Shown piece after piece: positions 1 through 10,850 of a stretch of 64,000 bases of DNA. The notes under the pieces were generated by a model. It was not told the origin of the DNA. It saw only the letters and a list, made by a program, of their open reading frames with translations, and ran no database searches. Both the position numbers and the translations under genes were made by a program. Numbering within the stretch: the stretch's first letter is position 1; each line of letters opens with the position of its first letter. The stretch is from positions 124,001 to 188,000 of the forward strand of contig SUXI01000003.1 in NCBI GenBank assembly GCA_015060975.1, written 5' to 3'. The stretch is from Bacteroidales bacterium. GTDB lineage: Bacteria > Bacteroidota > Bacteroidia > Bacteroidales > Muribaculaceae.

Positions 1-3000
1 TTATCGTTAGACGCCGATTCGGTTGTTGAAGGAGGACAGGTGGCTTTGACTATAAAAACAAACAGAGTGACAAATACACCTGTTGTGGTGAATTTGACAA
101 GTGATAGCGAAGATCATTTTTCATTTCCTGAAAATATTGTGATTCCGGCTGGAGAATCTTCTGTTACAGTGAATATATCCACTATCGATGATTCTACCCC
201 TAATCTCACAATCGATGCGACGGTTGTCGCATCGGCCGCCAAGCATAAAAACGGTTATGGCGACTTGTTGATTGGTGATAATGATATTCCCGACATAGAG
301 TTGGACTTCTCGGTTGATAAAATAAGTGAATCAAATGGCATATATGCCATTTCTGCCACTTTAAGGCGTACCAATCTCACCAACTCTAAAATTATAGTGG
401 AACTATCGGATGACTCCAATGGACGCATATATTATTCTACCAAGAAAATAGAATTGGCATCGGGTGTTCAAGAAGCGACATTCAATCTTGGTGCTATAGA
501 CAATGCTCTTGTTGATGGAGATCAGGAGGTTACGGTTGTGGCAGCTGTTTATATCTCATCATGTAATTGTTCTACTACAGGAACCTCAAAAGGCGTTGTC
601 GCTCGCAAGGTTACCATATTGGATAATGATGGAGCTTCATTGGCATTAAAAGCATCGACAACAGCGGCTATTGAAGGAAAAGAACTCACATTGACTGTTA
701 GTCGCAATACATCTACCGATGCCGATTTGGCAGTGACAATCACTTCAGATAGCGACGATATGCTTGCTTACGAAAAGAATGTGATAATTCCTGCCGGCAA
801 ATCGAGTGTCGATGTAGTTGTGAATGTGTTGTCAAATGATGTGTCGGGAGATAGCAAAACCATTATGTTTACAGCCGAAAGCGATGGCTATACCAATGGG
901 TTGTGCTATATGATGCTTACCGACCAAACGTTACCCGATGCCGAAATTGTGAAAATATCGGTTGATTCAACTGAAATAGAACTTGGCAAATCGGTTGCAT
1001 TATCAATAGATATAACCAATACCGGAGCTATTGCTATGGCCGATTGTCCGGTGGCTGTATTTGTAAACGGTGCAAGTTCGCCAACCAAAACATTCTATGT
1101 AAATAAAGCAATTGAGGTGGGGGAAACTGTTACAGTTACCAAAAAATTGGATTTTACCGAAAATATAGGCACATATTCAATAAAGGCTCAAGTCAATTAC
1201 AATAAACCTGTGACCGAATTAACTTATAACAACAATCATTCTGAAGTTGTTAAGGTCAAAGTGCTGCCTAATTTCTCGGCTACAGTAACGACCGATAAAA
1301 CTGTATATAAACAAGGTGAGACAGTGACAATCAATGGTGTAGTCACCGGTTCGGCTGTAGCAAATGCCAATGTTGAAGTGTATTTGATAAACAATTCGGC
1401 TCGTCAAACATTATCGGCAACAGCCGATGCCGACGGCAAGTTTACGATTACTTACACTCCATACGCATTGCAATCGGGTCACTTTGTTGTGGGAGCTTGT
1501 TTCCCCGGTGAAAACTCATACGCAGAACAAGCGGCATTTGATGTATATGGGTTGAAACGTGCTTCAAATGATTATATAAGTCACGATATTACAGTCGGAG
1601 AACAAATAAAAGGCTCGATAGGTTTGAATAATCCGGGGCAACTTGATTTGACCGGTGTGAATGTTGAGTTACTTTCAGTTCCTGAAAACTATACAATTAC
1701 ATTCGATCAATTATCAAATATTACAGGCGGGCAAACCGTGAATCTCGGTTATACGCTTATTGGTAATAGTGAAAGTGCCGGTACCGACTGGGAATTGATA
1801 AAAGCGCGTATTACCACAGCCGAAGGGGTTACGCTTGATTTGACTTTATATTGTTATTGTCGTGTTGCTAAAGGTAAATTACTTGTAAGTGAAACATCCA
1901 TAAATACAACAATGGCAAAAGGACATACAAGAGAATATCCTATAACCATAAATAATGTCGGTAAAGGTTCGACAGGAAAGATAACGGTATCGATACCTGA
2001 ATGGATGAAGACCGTCACTCCTGTTGAAATGAGTGCTCTCGAAACTGGTGAATCGGCAACTATTATACTCAGCCTTACACCTACTGAAGATATGATTTTA
2101 AATATGGCTCGTACCGGTAATATAGGTATTAATTGTGAAAACGGTGATGGCGTTTCTGTATCTTACAATATTATAACTGTTTCAGAGACAACCGGAACTC
2201 TTGTTGTTGATGTATGTGATGAATATACTTATAACACAACTGAGGCTCCACACGTTTCGGGTGCAGGCGTGGTGATTAAGCATCCTACAACAAATGCTAT
2301 TGTTGCACAAGGAACAACCGATGAAAACGGATTATATACTATCGAATTACCCGAGGGTTATTATAATATATCTGTTACAGAAAGCAACCATGATTCATAT
2401 AATAATACAATTCTTATAGACCCGGGGAAAGATAATAATCATGAAGTGTTTATTTCGTTTAACGCAATAACATATTCATGGGATGTTGTCGAAACTGAGG
2501 TTGAGGACGAGTATGAAATAGAAACTACCGTAAAATATGAAACAAACGTTCCGGCTCCGGTTATTGTCGTTGATTTCCCTGAAAACCTATTGGATAAGAC
2601 TCAAATTGCAAATGTGGTTGTTACTAACAAAGGTTTATTATCTGCTTATGATATTGGATTGAGCATTTCGACTACCGACCCGGAAAATTACAGAATTGAA
2701 GTCTTGGGTGAATATCCTATTGCAGAAATACGTCCACAAGAATCGATTGTAATACCATTAATGGTAACTGTAAATACATCACAAACTTATAATGTTAAGG
2801 CAAATGATATTTCTGGTAAAAGCTTTATAAATAGATTAACCGCAAAATCAACAAACGAAGAGAAGTGTGTATGTAGCATAGCTTATTTCTTTTATGAAGT
2901 TAAAGAATGTGTAGATGGTAATTGGATAGATGTACTTAAATCTTTTAAATGGGTTAAATGCGAAGGGGATTGTGGAAGTAATGTGAAATTACCACAAATC

Positions 3001-6000
3001 ATAATAAAACCGGGAGAAGGGCAACCGACAAAACCTATCAAGCCGATAAATCCCCCGTCACCTCCAAATGCACCAATAACTGTTCCAGATGACGAAGATG
3101 TACAAGATATTCCATATATAAAACCGATAATTATTGATGGTTGCGTTACTGAATGCGTTAAAGGATTATTAGATGCGGCAAAAGGATGTTTAGATGCTGC
3201 TAATGGTTGTTTAAATCCGGCTGATAAATTAGATTTATTAGGATGCGCTAAAGATGTAATTCCACCTTGTTACGAAGCAATTAAAAAGAAAAGTATATCC
3301 AAAGGTATCGATTGTATTTTAGGAGGTGCTGGTTGTGTTCCCGGTCCGATCGGGTGTGCAGCCGGAATCATCGGATGTATAAAAGGTTTAGGAGAAGGAA
3401 TATATACATGTGTTAAAAATTTGGATAAAGATAAGGTATCAACCAAATCTGTAACAACCAAATCTAAAGGATTTACATCTATATCAGATCCTGTAATGGC
3501 TGATTATCTTATGTTGGCGGCAAATCAATTGGAATTGTTATATACAAATTATAATCTTATTTTTGGTGACTCTTTATGGTTTGATGTTAAAGGTGAATCA
3601 ATATATAAAGTAGCTAATTACATTCATAATAACACAGACAATGTTGGATATATATTATTGTCAGAAGATAGATACGGATATAAACCCGAAAATATATCAA
3701 ATGAACAATTTGATCTATTTATAAATCGTATTAATAACACTACTTCATTTGTTTCTGGGGTAGAAATATCGGGCAATAACTTCATTGACATAGACGAATT
3801 AATATTCACTCAAAGTTTGATGATGGAAAATGAAGAAAAAGCCGTTGAATATGGTTTTGCTGATTTTAATGAAATGTGTGATACGATAAATTCTTATTAT
3901 AAATATCTTCTTGATAATGCTGATGAATATACTTCCAATTCAGTCTGCGCATCTATCACATTGCAGTTTGAACAATCTATGGTGATGACTCGTCAGGCAT
4001 TTAGAGGGACTTTGACTGTCTTTAACGGACATGAGGCATTGCCTATGACTAATGTCAAACTAAATCTTGAGGTTCGTGATGAAGATGGAAATCTTGCCAC
4101 TTCTCGAGAAATGGAAATTAATGCCGAGACTCTTGATGCATTTGCCGGAGAATTATCTCTTACAAGTGGTTGGTCGCTTGAAGCGAACAAAACCGGAGTC
4201 GCTACTGTATTATTTATTCCTTCAAAATACGCGGCTCCAACCGAAGCTAAAGATTATTCATTTGGTGGAACTTTGACATATCTCGATCCGTTTACCGGCT
4301 ATGAAGTTACTCGTGATTTATATCCGGTTACTTTAACAGTTAAACCATCTCCAAATCTTGATATGACATATTTCATGCAACGCGATATATTGGGTGATGA
4401 TGCTTTGACTGCCGATGTCGTTGAACCATCTGTTCCAGCCGAATTTGCATTGTTGATAAACAACGTAGGGTATGGTGACGCTGAAAATGTGGTGATGACG
4501 ACCAAACAACCCGAAATCATTGAAAACGAAAAAGGTCTTTTAATTGATTTTGAATTGTTGAGTTCTCAACTAAATGGAAAAGAGCATACATTGGCATTAG
4601 GTGGAAGTGTGGCTACTGAGTTTGGCACAATTCCAGCTCATTCTACCGCATACGCGCAATGGTGGTTGCAAAGTAGCTTGCTTGGTCATTTTACAGAGTA
4701 TGACGTAAAAGCCACTCATGTAACAAGCTATGGCAATAAAGATTTATCTCTATTGAACAATGTTACTATCCATGAGTTGATAAGAAGTTTGCGTTTTGGT
4801 GCAAATGAAGATGATTCAAAGATTGGATTTTTGGTAAATGACATTCAAGATTTGAAAGACCTTCCTGATATGCTTTACAAGAGTGACGGCTCTATATTAC
4901 CTGTCGCTCAATCCGGTACAACCTTAATCAATAAAAATAATGATACAGAATATACATTATCTGTAACTGCAAATGAAGCCGGATGGGTATATGGCTCGGT
5001 ATTGGATCCGACACTTGGTAATCAAGAAATCGTTTCGGTGGTTCGTGACAGTGATGGTTCTACAATTAATGTGCGTAATTTCTGGCAAACCGACAGAACA
5101 TTACTTGACAGCAGAGAGCCATTATATGAATACAGAATACATTTTGCCGATACGATAGGTGCCGGAAGCGAAAGCTATACTATAGTATTCTCGCCCAAAC
5201 CGAAAGTGCAATTAGCGGTAGATTCATACTCGGGAGTGCCTGTTGACCTTGCAACCTCTCCTGTGGAAACCGTAACAGTGAAATTCAATAAAGCGATAAA
5301 ACCTGAAACATTCACTCATGAAGATGTGTCATTATCGGTGCAAGGAGTGAAACAAGATGTTTCGGTAGTCAGCGTTGAAGCGATAAATGATAGAGAATTT
5401 AATTTGAATTTGTCGCAATTGGCGGCAGGTGATGGTTACTATGTTCTCACTGTGCATACTTCGGGAATTGAGGATGCAGAAGGGTTTGCCGGTAAAAATG
5501 GTAAGACAGCATCATGGGTGATGTTCCATTCAGGTAAAGTGCAGTTGGCGGTAAATACACAACCTGTTGGCGCCGGTCTTGTCACTGTATTGCAACCCGG
5601 AGCGGAGCGACCCGATAGTGTGGTTTCCGGAGGTTATACGTTGGATTATGAAAAGAGCGTGGCTCTCTCTGTAATAGCAAATGAAGGTTATAAGTTCTTG
5701 TCATGGACGGTTGACGGAGAGTCGGTAGGTACAGAAAAAGATTTGACCCGAGTATTGACCGGTCATGAAACCATAACCGCAAACTTTGAAGCGATACAAT
5801 ATCAAGTAGATATCATAAGCGAACAAGGTATAGTATCGGGTGGTAATTCAGCTATTTACAAGTATGGAACTGCTATTACACTTACAGTGGAGCCGATTGA
5901 TGGATATGAATTTGTATGTTGGAGTGTTGATGGTGAAGAAGTATATGATAAGACCCTTATGGTGACCATAAAATCAGATATGACAATTGTTGCCAATTGT

Positions 6001-7137
6001 AGTAAAATAGCAACAACCCGATTGAAATACAATCTTGCTAAAGGCTGGAATTGGATGTCGGTAAATGTGGGCTGTAAGGATTTGAATAATCTTCCGGCAC
6101 TATTGTCTCCATTAGGCACTATGGCTTTGGCTTTTGAAAGCAAGGACGAAGAATTATTATATAATTATAACTGGTCCGGATCTCTGTCTTCAGTAACCAC
6201 GACATCTATGTATAGATTAAAAACAAGAGAAAGCAAGCAATCATTAAATATTGAAGGTGTGCCGGTTGACCCGTCATCATCTACAATTACAATTAACCCC
6301 GGATGGAATTGGATAGGTTATACTCCGACGGAAGAGCTATCTTTGGATGCGGCACTGTCTTCATTAGCTATTTCAGAGGGTGACATAATTAAGTCGCAAA
6401 GTGTATTTGCAGTTTATGATGGAACAGTTTGGGTTGGTAATTTGAAAACTTTAAAACCGGGGTTGGGTTACCAATATTATTCAGATGTAACCAAGTCGTT
6501 TAACTATGCTGCATCGCAAAATGATGTGGTTAGCGAAATATCTATTGATTTGGGAAATGAAGAAATGTCAAACAGCCGTTGGAGTTGCGACTTGCATCAA
6601 TATCCCGACAACATGGCAACGTTGGCTAAAATAGAGAATGCCGATGGTGGTCAATATGAAATTGGTGTCTTTGTCGATGGAGTGTGTCGTGGAATTTCTA
6701 CACAAGTGGATAGTTTATATCATATTATGATTTATGGTGATGAACCGGTGGAATTGTCATTTAAAATTCTTGATGTTATAAATGATATTGAATATAAAGC
6801 CGTAGAAAACTATAATTTCAATTCAGGTGCAATAGGTACAATTTCCTCTCCGATGCTATTAAATATCGATGAGAATAGTGGCATTTATGGAGTAAATACT
6901 GATAACGTAATGTTGTATCCCAATCCTGCAAAAGAATTGATATATATTAAGGGTATTAAAGATGTTAAAACATTAACAATAACTGATAGCCGTGGTACGC
7001 AACATATCAGAATGCATAATCCGGAAATATCATCGGGAGTTAATGTTTCTACAATCCCTGTGGGAGTTTATATAATGACAATAGAAACCGATACTCAAGT
7101 AATTCATAAACGATTTGTCAGAATGGGAAATCAATAA
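1..7137 (+). CDS. Giant multidomain T9SS-type surface protein (5' partial)
   Basis: The reading frame is open to the first base of the window, so the true start lies upstream; the internal GTG at 40 is not a credible start. About 2378 codons are visible. Order of regions by similarity of pattern: three Calx-beta-like repeats (codons 1 to about 310, each ending near a GDND/LDNDG turn), a CARDB-like region (about 315-430), an Ig-like/carboxypeptidase-regulatory region, a second such region near codon 735-810, a Cys-rich Gly/Ala segment (codons 1048-1137, 11 Cys), an SbsA-like Ig domain (around 1740-1850), two InlB-type B-repeats (around 1850-2010), and a C-terminal sorting domain starting YPNPAKE with GVYIMTI near the end. 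That tail is typical of T9SS cargo, so the protein is probably exported and anchored at the cell surface, perhaps as an adhesin. The exact function is unknown. Domain limits are by eye. Confidence 0.85.
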   Translation, partial: LSLDADSVVEGGQVALTIKTNRVTNTPVVVNLTSDSEDHFSFPENIVIPAGESSVTVNISTIDDSTPNLTIDATVVASAAKHKNGYGDLLIGDNDIPDIELDFSVDKISESNGIYAISATLRRTNLTNSKIIVELSDDSNGRIYYSTKKIELASGVQEATFNLGAIDNALVDGDQEVTVVAAVYISSCNCSTTGTSKGVVARKVTILDNDGASLALKASTTAAIEGKELTLTVSRNTSTDADLAVTITSDSDDMLAYEKNVIIPAGKSSVDVVVNVLSNDVSGDSKTIMFTAESDGYTNGLCYMMLTDQTLPDAEIVKISVDSTEIELGKSVALSIDITNTGAIAMADCPVAVFVNGASSPTKTFYVNKAIEVGETVTVTKKLDFTENIGTYSIKAQVNYNKPVTELTYNNNHSEVVKVKVLPNFSATVTTDKTVYKQGETVTINGVVTGSAVANANVEVYLINNSARQTLSATADADGKFTITYTPYALQSGHFVVGACFPGENSYAEQAAFDVYGLKRASNDYISHDITVGEQIKGSIGLNNPGQLDLTGVNVELLSVPENYTITFDQLSNITGGQTVNLGYTLIGNSESAGTDWELIKARITTAEGVTLDLTLYCYCRVAKGKLLVSETSINTTMAKGHTREYPITINNVGKGSTGKITVSIPEWMKTVTPVEMSALETGESATIILSLTPTEDMILNMARTGNIGINCENGDGVSVSYNIITVSETTGTLVVDVCDEYTYNTTEAPHVSGAGVVIKHPTTNAIVAQGTTDENGLYTIELPEGYYNISVTESNHDSYNNTILIDPGKDNNHEVFISFNAITYSWDVVETEVEDEYEIETTVKYETNVPAPVIVVDFPENLLDKTQIANVVVTNKGLLSAYDIGLSISTTDPENYRIEVLGEYPIAEIRPQESIVIPLMVTVNTSQTYNVKANDISGKSFINRLTAKSTNEEKCVCSIAYFFYEVKECVDGNWIDVLKSFKWVKCEGDCGSNVKLPQIIIKPGEGQPTKPIKPINPPSPPNAPITVPDDEDVQDIPYIKPIIIDGCVTECVKGLLDAAKGCLDAANGCLNPADKLDLLGCAKDVIPPCYEAIKKKSISKGIDCILGGAGCVPGPIGCAAGIIGCIKGLGEGIYTCVKNLDKDKVSTKSVTTKSKGFTSISDPVMADYLMLAANQLELLYTNYNLIFGDSLWFDVKGESIYKVANYIHNNTDNVGYILLSEDRYGYKPENISNEQFDLFINRINNTTSFVSGVEISGNNFIDIDELIFTQSLMMENEEKAVEYGFADFNEMCDTINSYYKYLLDNADEYTSNSVCASITLQFEQSMVMTRQAFRGTLTVFNGHEALPMTNVKLNLEVRDEDGNLATSREMEINAETLDAFAGELSLTSGWSLEANKTGVATVLFIPSKYAAPTEAKDYSFGGTLTYLDPFTGYEVTRDLYPVTLTVKPSPNLDMTYFMQRDILGDDALTADVVEPSVPAEFALLINNVGYGDAENVVMTTKQPEIIENEKGLLIDFELLSSQLNGKEHTLALGGSVATEFGTIPAHSTAYAQWWLQSSLLGHFTEYDVKATHVTSYGNKDLSLLNNVTIHELIRSLRFGANEDDSKIGFLVNDIQDLKDLPDMLYKSDGSILPVAQSGTTLINKNNDTEYTLSVTANEAGWVYGSVLDPTLGNQEIVSVVRDSDGSTINVRNFWQTDRTLLDSREPLYEYRIHFADTIGAGSESYTIVFSPKPKVQLAVDSYSGVPVDLATSPVETVTVKFNKAIKPETFTHEDVSLSVQGVKQDVSVVSVEAINDREFNLNLSQLAAGDGYYVLTVHTSGIEDAEGFAGKNGKTASWVMFHSGKVQLAVNTQPVGAGLVTVLQPGAERPDSVVSGGYTLDYEKSVALSVIANEGYKFLSWTVDGESVGTEKDLTRVLTGHETITANFEAIQYQVDIISEQGIVSGGNSAIYKYGTAITLTVEPIDGYEFVCWSVDGEEVYDKTLMVTIKSDMTIVANCSKIATTRLKYNLAKGWNWMSVNVGCKDLNNLPALLSPLGTMALAFESKDEELLYNYNWSGSLSSVTTTSMYRLKTRESKQSLNIEGVPVDPSSSTITINPGWNWIGYTPTEELSLDAALSSLAISEGDIIKSQSVFAVYDGTVWVGNLKTLKPGLGYQYYSDVTKSFNYAASQNDVVSEISIDLGNEEMSNSRWSCDLHQYPDNMATLAKIENADGGQYEIGVFVDGVCRGISTQVDSLYHIMIYGDEPVELSFKILDVINDIEYKAVENYNFNSGAIGTISSPMLLNIDENSGIYGVNTDNVMLYPNPAKELIYIKGIKDVKTLTITDSRGTQHIRMHNPEISSGVNVSTIPVGVYIMTIETDTQVIHKRFVRMGNQ

Positions 7138-7152
7138 GAATTATGAATACTC

Positions 7153-7188
7153 AAAATAGAGGCTGCTCAAATTGGCAGCCTCTATTTT
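7153..7188. terminator. Bidirectional intrinsic terminator
   Basis: A 14-bp perfect stem (AAAATAGAGGCTGC with its complement) and an 8-nt loop lie between two convergent genes. The A-run on one side and T-run on the other suit termination of both the giant surface protein gene (plus) and the MATE gene (minus). Confidence 0.85.
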
Positions 7189-7225
7189 TATAATTGGTTG
7201 AAAAGAATAATCGTTTTATGTCGGT

Positions 7226-8524
7226 TTATTTTGATGTTAAGCGATGGGATAGTGTTGCAAGTACAATGCCTCTAATCAAAAGATAGCACAGAAATGCCAA
7301 CCATAGGGCGTGATTGCCTAATAGCGGGGTAAAAGCAAAATAAATAATAAAAAATAGGGTCATTGCTGTTGCCATTGACAGAAGCATGGCGCGTGTGCGG
7401 GTCGCTCCGATGAATATACCGTCCCAAGTGAATGCCATAAATCCGCAGGCAGGAATTGCCACTGCCCAATAGAAATAAGTTGCTGAAGCTTCGATGATTT
7501 CGTTTTCGGAGCATAATAGTGATAAAAACGGGTTTCCTCCAAAAAGATATATTGCAGTGAATATACCCGCCATAGCCATTCCCCATGCAAACAATGCTTT
7601 TATGCATGATTTTAATTTAGCGGGTTGTTTGGCGCCAATGTATTTCCCAGTAAGGGCCTCGCCTGCGTATGCAAAGCCATCCATGAAATAGGAGAACAAC
7701 ATAAACAATTGCATCAACAGTGTGTTGACTGCTAATATTGTATTGTTTTGTTGAGCTCCGGCACGAGTAAACCATAAAGTGACAGCAACAAGACATAATG
7801 TGCGAAGGAATATATCGGCATTGATTGAGAAGAACCGGTTCAATTCTTGTCGTTGTAAAATGTTGGATAAAGAAGCGCTTGAAAGGGTGTATTTAAATGA
7901 GATAATAGTAAGCCCAAGCAGAAACCCACCCCATTGTGCTATTAGTGTGCCGGTTGCCACTCCGATAATTCCCATGTCAAATTGATATACCATAACGAGG
8001 CTACATGTAATGTTCAGCAGATTGACAAATATTGAAATCCACATCGTGGCGCGTGAGTTTTGCATGCCAATGAGCCACCCAGATACGGCATAAGAGCCTA
8101 ACATTGCCGGAGCTCCCCAGATACATATAGAGAAGTATTTTTGTGAATAGAATAGAGTGTCGTTGGTAATTCTCATGAAATAAAATGCACATTGCGCAAT
8201 CAGATATTGAAACGCAATAATCGCAATACCTACAATAATCGCAACTAGTAGCGAGCGATATAATACCAATGAGTATTGCCGCTTATCGTTGGACCCGAAT
8301 GCTTGTGCGGTCATGCCACTAGAACCCATGCGAAGGAATGCAAAGGGCCAATAAAGCATGTTGAATATGGAGCCACCAATAGCTATAGCGGCTAAATACA
8401 CCGCACTGCCCATATTGCCTACAATAGCGACATCAATTATTCCTAATATTGGAGTAGTGATATTGGCTATTATGGCCGGAATGGACAGTGCAAGTATCTC
8501 TCTATTAATAGAGTTGAGTCTCAA
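7226..8524 (-). CDS. MATE family efflux transporter (DinF-like)
   Basis: 432-residue polytopic inner-membrane protein, the usual length for MATE pumps, which export drugs or metabolites in exchange for H+ or Na+. It opens MRLNSINREILALSIPAI, followed by the early Gly/Ala-rich helix and the NMGSAVYLAAIAIG segment seen in the DinF-like branch. About 12 hydrophobic segments are visible. The start lies 6 bp after the stop of the OPT transporter gene, so the two are probably co-transcribed. The substrate cannot be read from the sequence. Confidence 0.9.
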   Translation of the reverse strand: MRLNSINREILALSIPAIIANITTPILGIIDVAIVGNMGSAVYLAAIAIGGSIFNMLYWPFAFLRMGSSGMTAQAFGSNDKRQYSLVLYRSLLVAIIVGIAIIAFQYLIAQCAFYFMRITNDTLFYSQKYFSICIWGAPAMLGSYAVSGWLIGMQNSRATMWISIFVNLLNITCSLVMVYQFDMGIIGVATGTLIAQWGGFLLGLTIISFKYTLSSASLSNILQRQELNRFFSINADIFLRTLCLVAVTLWFTRAGAQQNNTILAVNTLLMQLFMLFSYFMDGFAYAGEALTGKYIGAKQPAKLKSCIKALFAWGMAMAGIFTAIYLFGGNPFLSLLCSENEIIEASATYFYWAVAIPACGFMAFTWDGIFIGATRTRAMLLSMATAMTLFFIIYFAFTPLLGNHALWLAFLCYLLIRGIVLATLSHRLTSK

Positions 8525-8530
8525 AATTTG

Positions 8531-10510
8531 TTATGCTTTAGCGCGACGGCTATCCCATAAGAGATAACAAATTAGTAAAGCGTAAGCGACAAGTCCGAGT
8601 GATTGAGACATCCCTTCGCTAAGAGGTGAGGTGTATTCAAAGCCGGCAAATTTGGTGATAGCGGCAAATACGCCAAACAATGCACCACCGGCAATAAGTC
8701 CTGATGAGATGAGTGTGCCACGTTCGTGACGGGCTTTGCTGAGAGCCTCATTTTTGCTTTTTGATACAAAATATGCGATAGCCCCACCCACAAGCATTGG
8801 CGTGTTGAGAGGAAGTGGAATAAACATACCAAGGCAGAATGCCAAAGCCGGAACGCCAAGCCAATTAAGTAATAAGGCAAGAATGGCGCCCACAAAATAG
8901 AGAATCCAAGGAGTGTCGCCTCCCATCATGAGCGGTTCGATAACTTTAGCCATGGCATTGGCTTGAGGGGCTACAAGTGCGTTTTCTCCGGCAAATCCAT
9001 ATACTTTGTTCAACACAAGAATTACGCCTCCCACGGTTGCTGCCGATACCAAAGTGCCAAGGAATTTCCATGTTTCTTGTTTTCGTGGTGTGGAACCGAG
9101 CCAATAACCTATTTTGAGGTCGGTTACGAATCCACCTGCCATTGAAAGAGCGGTACAAACCACACCTCCAATTACCATTGAGGCAACTATTCCATTTGTG
9201 CCATTAAGCCCGATGCCCACAAAGATTGCTGATGCAATTATAAGAGTCATCAACGTCATACCCGATACAGGGTTTGAACCTACGATTGCAATAGCGTTTG
9301 CCGCAACAGTGGTGAACAAGAATGCGATAACAGTCACTACAAGCCATGCCACAAGTGCTTGCCACAAAGTGCCAATTACTCCGAGCCAGAAGAATAACAA
9401 AACTACAATTAATGCAATAGCAATATAAAATACAACTTGCTTCATTGAAATGTCTGTTTGCCAACGTATGGTTTTGGCTCTTGATGCTCCACCTTTGAAT
9501 TCACGACCCGCAAGCCCCACTGCTTGCATTATGATGGGCCATGATTTCACAATGCCTATGATGCCTGCCATTGCGATGCCTCCAATGCCAATTAATCGAG
9601 CGTGCTCGCTAAAAATTGATTGGGCGTCCATTGCTACAATCTCGGTTGATCCGTATGTGCCTAACAATGGGATTATTATCCACCATACGAAAAGTGAACC
9701 GGCAAAAATAACAAATGCATATTTAAGTCCTACGATGTAGCCAAGACCTAACAATGCCGCTCCGGTGTTGCAACTAAACACTACTTTTGTTTTTTCGGCA
9801 ATCGTGGCTCCCCATGATGCTGCTGTGGTTGTGACCGTTTCAGCCCACCAACCAAATGTAGCTACTATATAGTCATAAATACCTCCGATAAGTGATGCAA
9901 TGACGAGGGTTTTGGCTTGTCCTCCGTTACCCGATTTTTTATCCCCACCTTCGGCGCTGATAAGCACTTGGGTGGTTGCGGTGGCTTCGGGGAAAGGATA
10001 TTTTCCGTGCATATCTTTTACGAAATATTTGCGGAATGGGATAAAGAATAATATGCCTAATATGCCACCAAGCAATGAACTGAGGAATATTTGCAAGAAA
10101 TTAACCGATAATTCGGGGTATTTGGCTTGCAGAATATAAAGCGCCGGCAATGTGAAGATCGCTCCGGCTACGATTACTCCCGAGCATGCTCCGATTGACT
10201 GTATAATCACATTTTGTCCAAGCGCATCTTTCTTTTTTAATGCTCCCGACAACCCAACCGCAATGATAGCAATGGGAATGGCAGCCTCAAATACTTGTCC
10301 TACTTTCAACCCAAGATAAGCCGCAGCCGCACTAAAAATAACAGCTAAAAGCAATCCCATTGTTACTGAATAGGGGGTCGCTTCGGCATAATCGCGCTCA
10401 GGGTGCATCACCGGACGATACTCTTCACCGGCATTCAGTTCCCTGAATGCGTTTTCGGGAAGTTCGGTGGGGTCAACATTATTGACCGATAAATCTTTTT
10501 CTTTTTGCAT
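8531..10510 (-). CDS. OPT family oligopeptide transporter
   Basis: 659-residue inner-membrane protein with some 14-16 hydrophobic segments. The N-terminal part (RPVMHPERDYAEATPYSVT, then GLLLAVIFSAAAAYLGLKVG) and the internal NPVSGMTLMT segment match the bacterial OPT branch (oligopeptide/metal-chelate symporters). Length is normal for the family. It is first in a two-gene unit with the MATE pump. In Bacteroidales such proteins are generally annotated as peptide transporters, but peptide versus metal-chelate substrate is not resolved here. Confidence 0.92.
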   Translation of the reverse strand: MQKEKDLSVNNVDPTELPENAFRELNAGEEYRPVMHPERDYAEATPYSVTMGLLLAVIFSAAAAYLGLKVGQVFEAAIPIAIIAVGLSGALKKKDALGQNVIIQSIGACSGVIVAGAIFTLPALYILQAKYPELSVNFLQIFLSSLLGGILGILFFIPFRKYFVKDMHGKYPFPEATATTQVLISAEGGDKKSGNGGQAKTLVIASLIGGIYDYIVATFGWWAETVTTTAASWGATIAEKTKVVFSCNTGAALLGLGYIVGLKYAFVIFAGSLFVWWIIIPLLGTYGSTEIVAMDAQSIFSEHARLIGIGGIAMAGIIGIVKSWPIIMQAVGLAGREFKGGASRAKTIRWQTDISMKQVVFYIAIALIVVLLFFWLGVIGTLWQALVAWLVVTVIAFLFTTVAANAIAIVGSNPVSGMTLMTLIIASAIFVGIGLNGTNGIVASMVIGGVVCTALSMAGGFVTDLKIGYWLGSTPRKQETWKFLGTLVSAATVGGVILVLNKVYGFAGENALVAPQANAMAKVIEPLMMGGDTPWILYFVGAILALLLNWLGVPALAFCLGMFIPLPLNTPMLVGGAIAYFVSKSKNEALSKARHERGTLISSGLIAGGALFGVFAAITKFAGFEYTSPLSEGMSQSLGLVAYALLICYLLWDSRRAKA

Positions 10511-10850
10511 AATGATATGATTAATTTTGTTTGTTCAGTTGTAAAGCGATATATGCGTAGATATAATTCGCTATTTTTTTTTGCGAAGATAGCGATTTTT
10601 CAGCTAATTACAGCATTGTTGCGTCAAAAGAGTATGGAAACCGTATCAAAATTTTCATAAAAAGTGATAACTATAAGATGAAAAACGAAGAACTTTATCA
10701 TTGAAATAAAAAAAAGAATTTTGCCGTAAATCATCATATTTTTAAGGTTGAAGATCTTTTCGTATATTTCTTTTTTCTTACTCACCGGGCGTAAAAAATA
10801 TTTTTTATGTACCTTTGTAAACGATAACGTGTTAGAATTGATAGAAAAAC
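10511..10850. other. Intergenic region with divergent promoters
   Basis: This 340-bp stretch separates the minus-strand OPT gene from the plus-strand acyltransferase remnant. On the minus strand a near-consensus -7 element TATCTTCG lies at 10584-10591 inside an imperfect inverted repeat (CGCTAT/ATAGCG). On the plus strand a perfect TACCTTTG lies at 10810-10817. The rest is AT-rich, and I see no gene or RNA in it. Confidence 0.5.
10810..10817 (+). promoter_or_regulatory. Bacteroidetes -7 promoter element
   Basis: TACCTTTG matches the TAnnTTTG consensus, 33 bp before the ATG of the acyltransferase remnant. No clear TTG -33 element is found at the usual distance. Confidence 0.55.
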
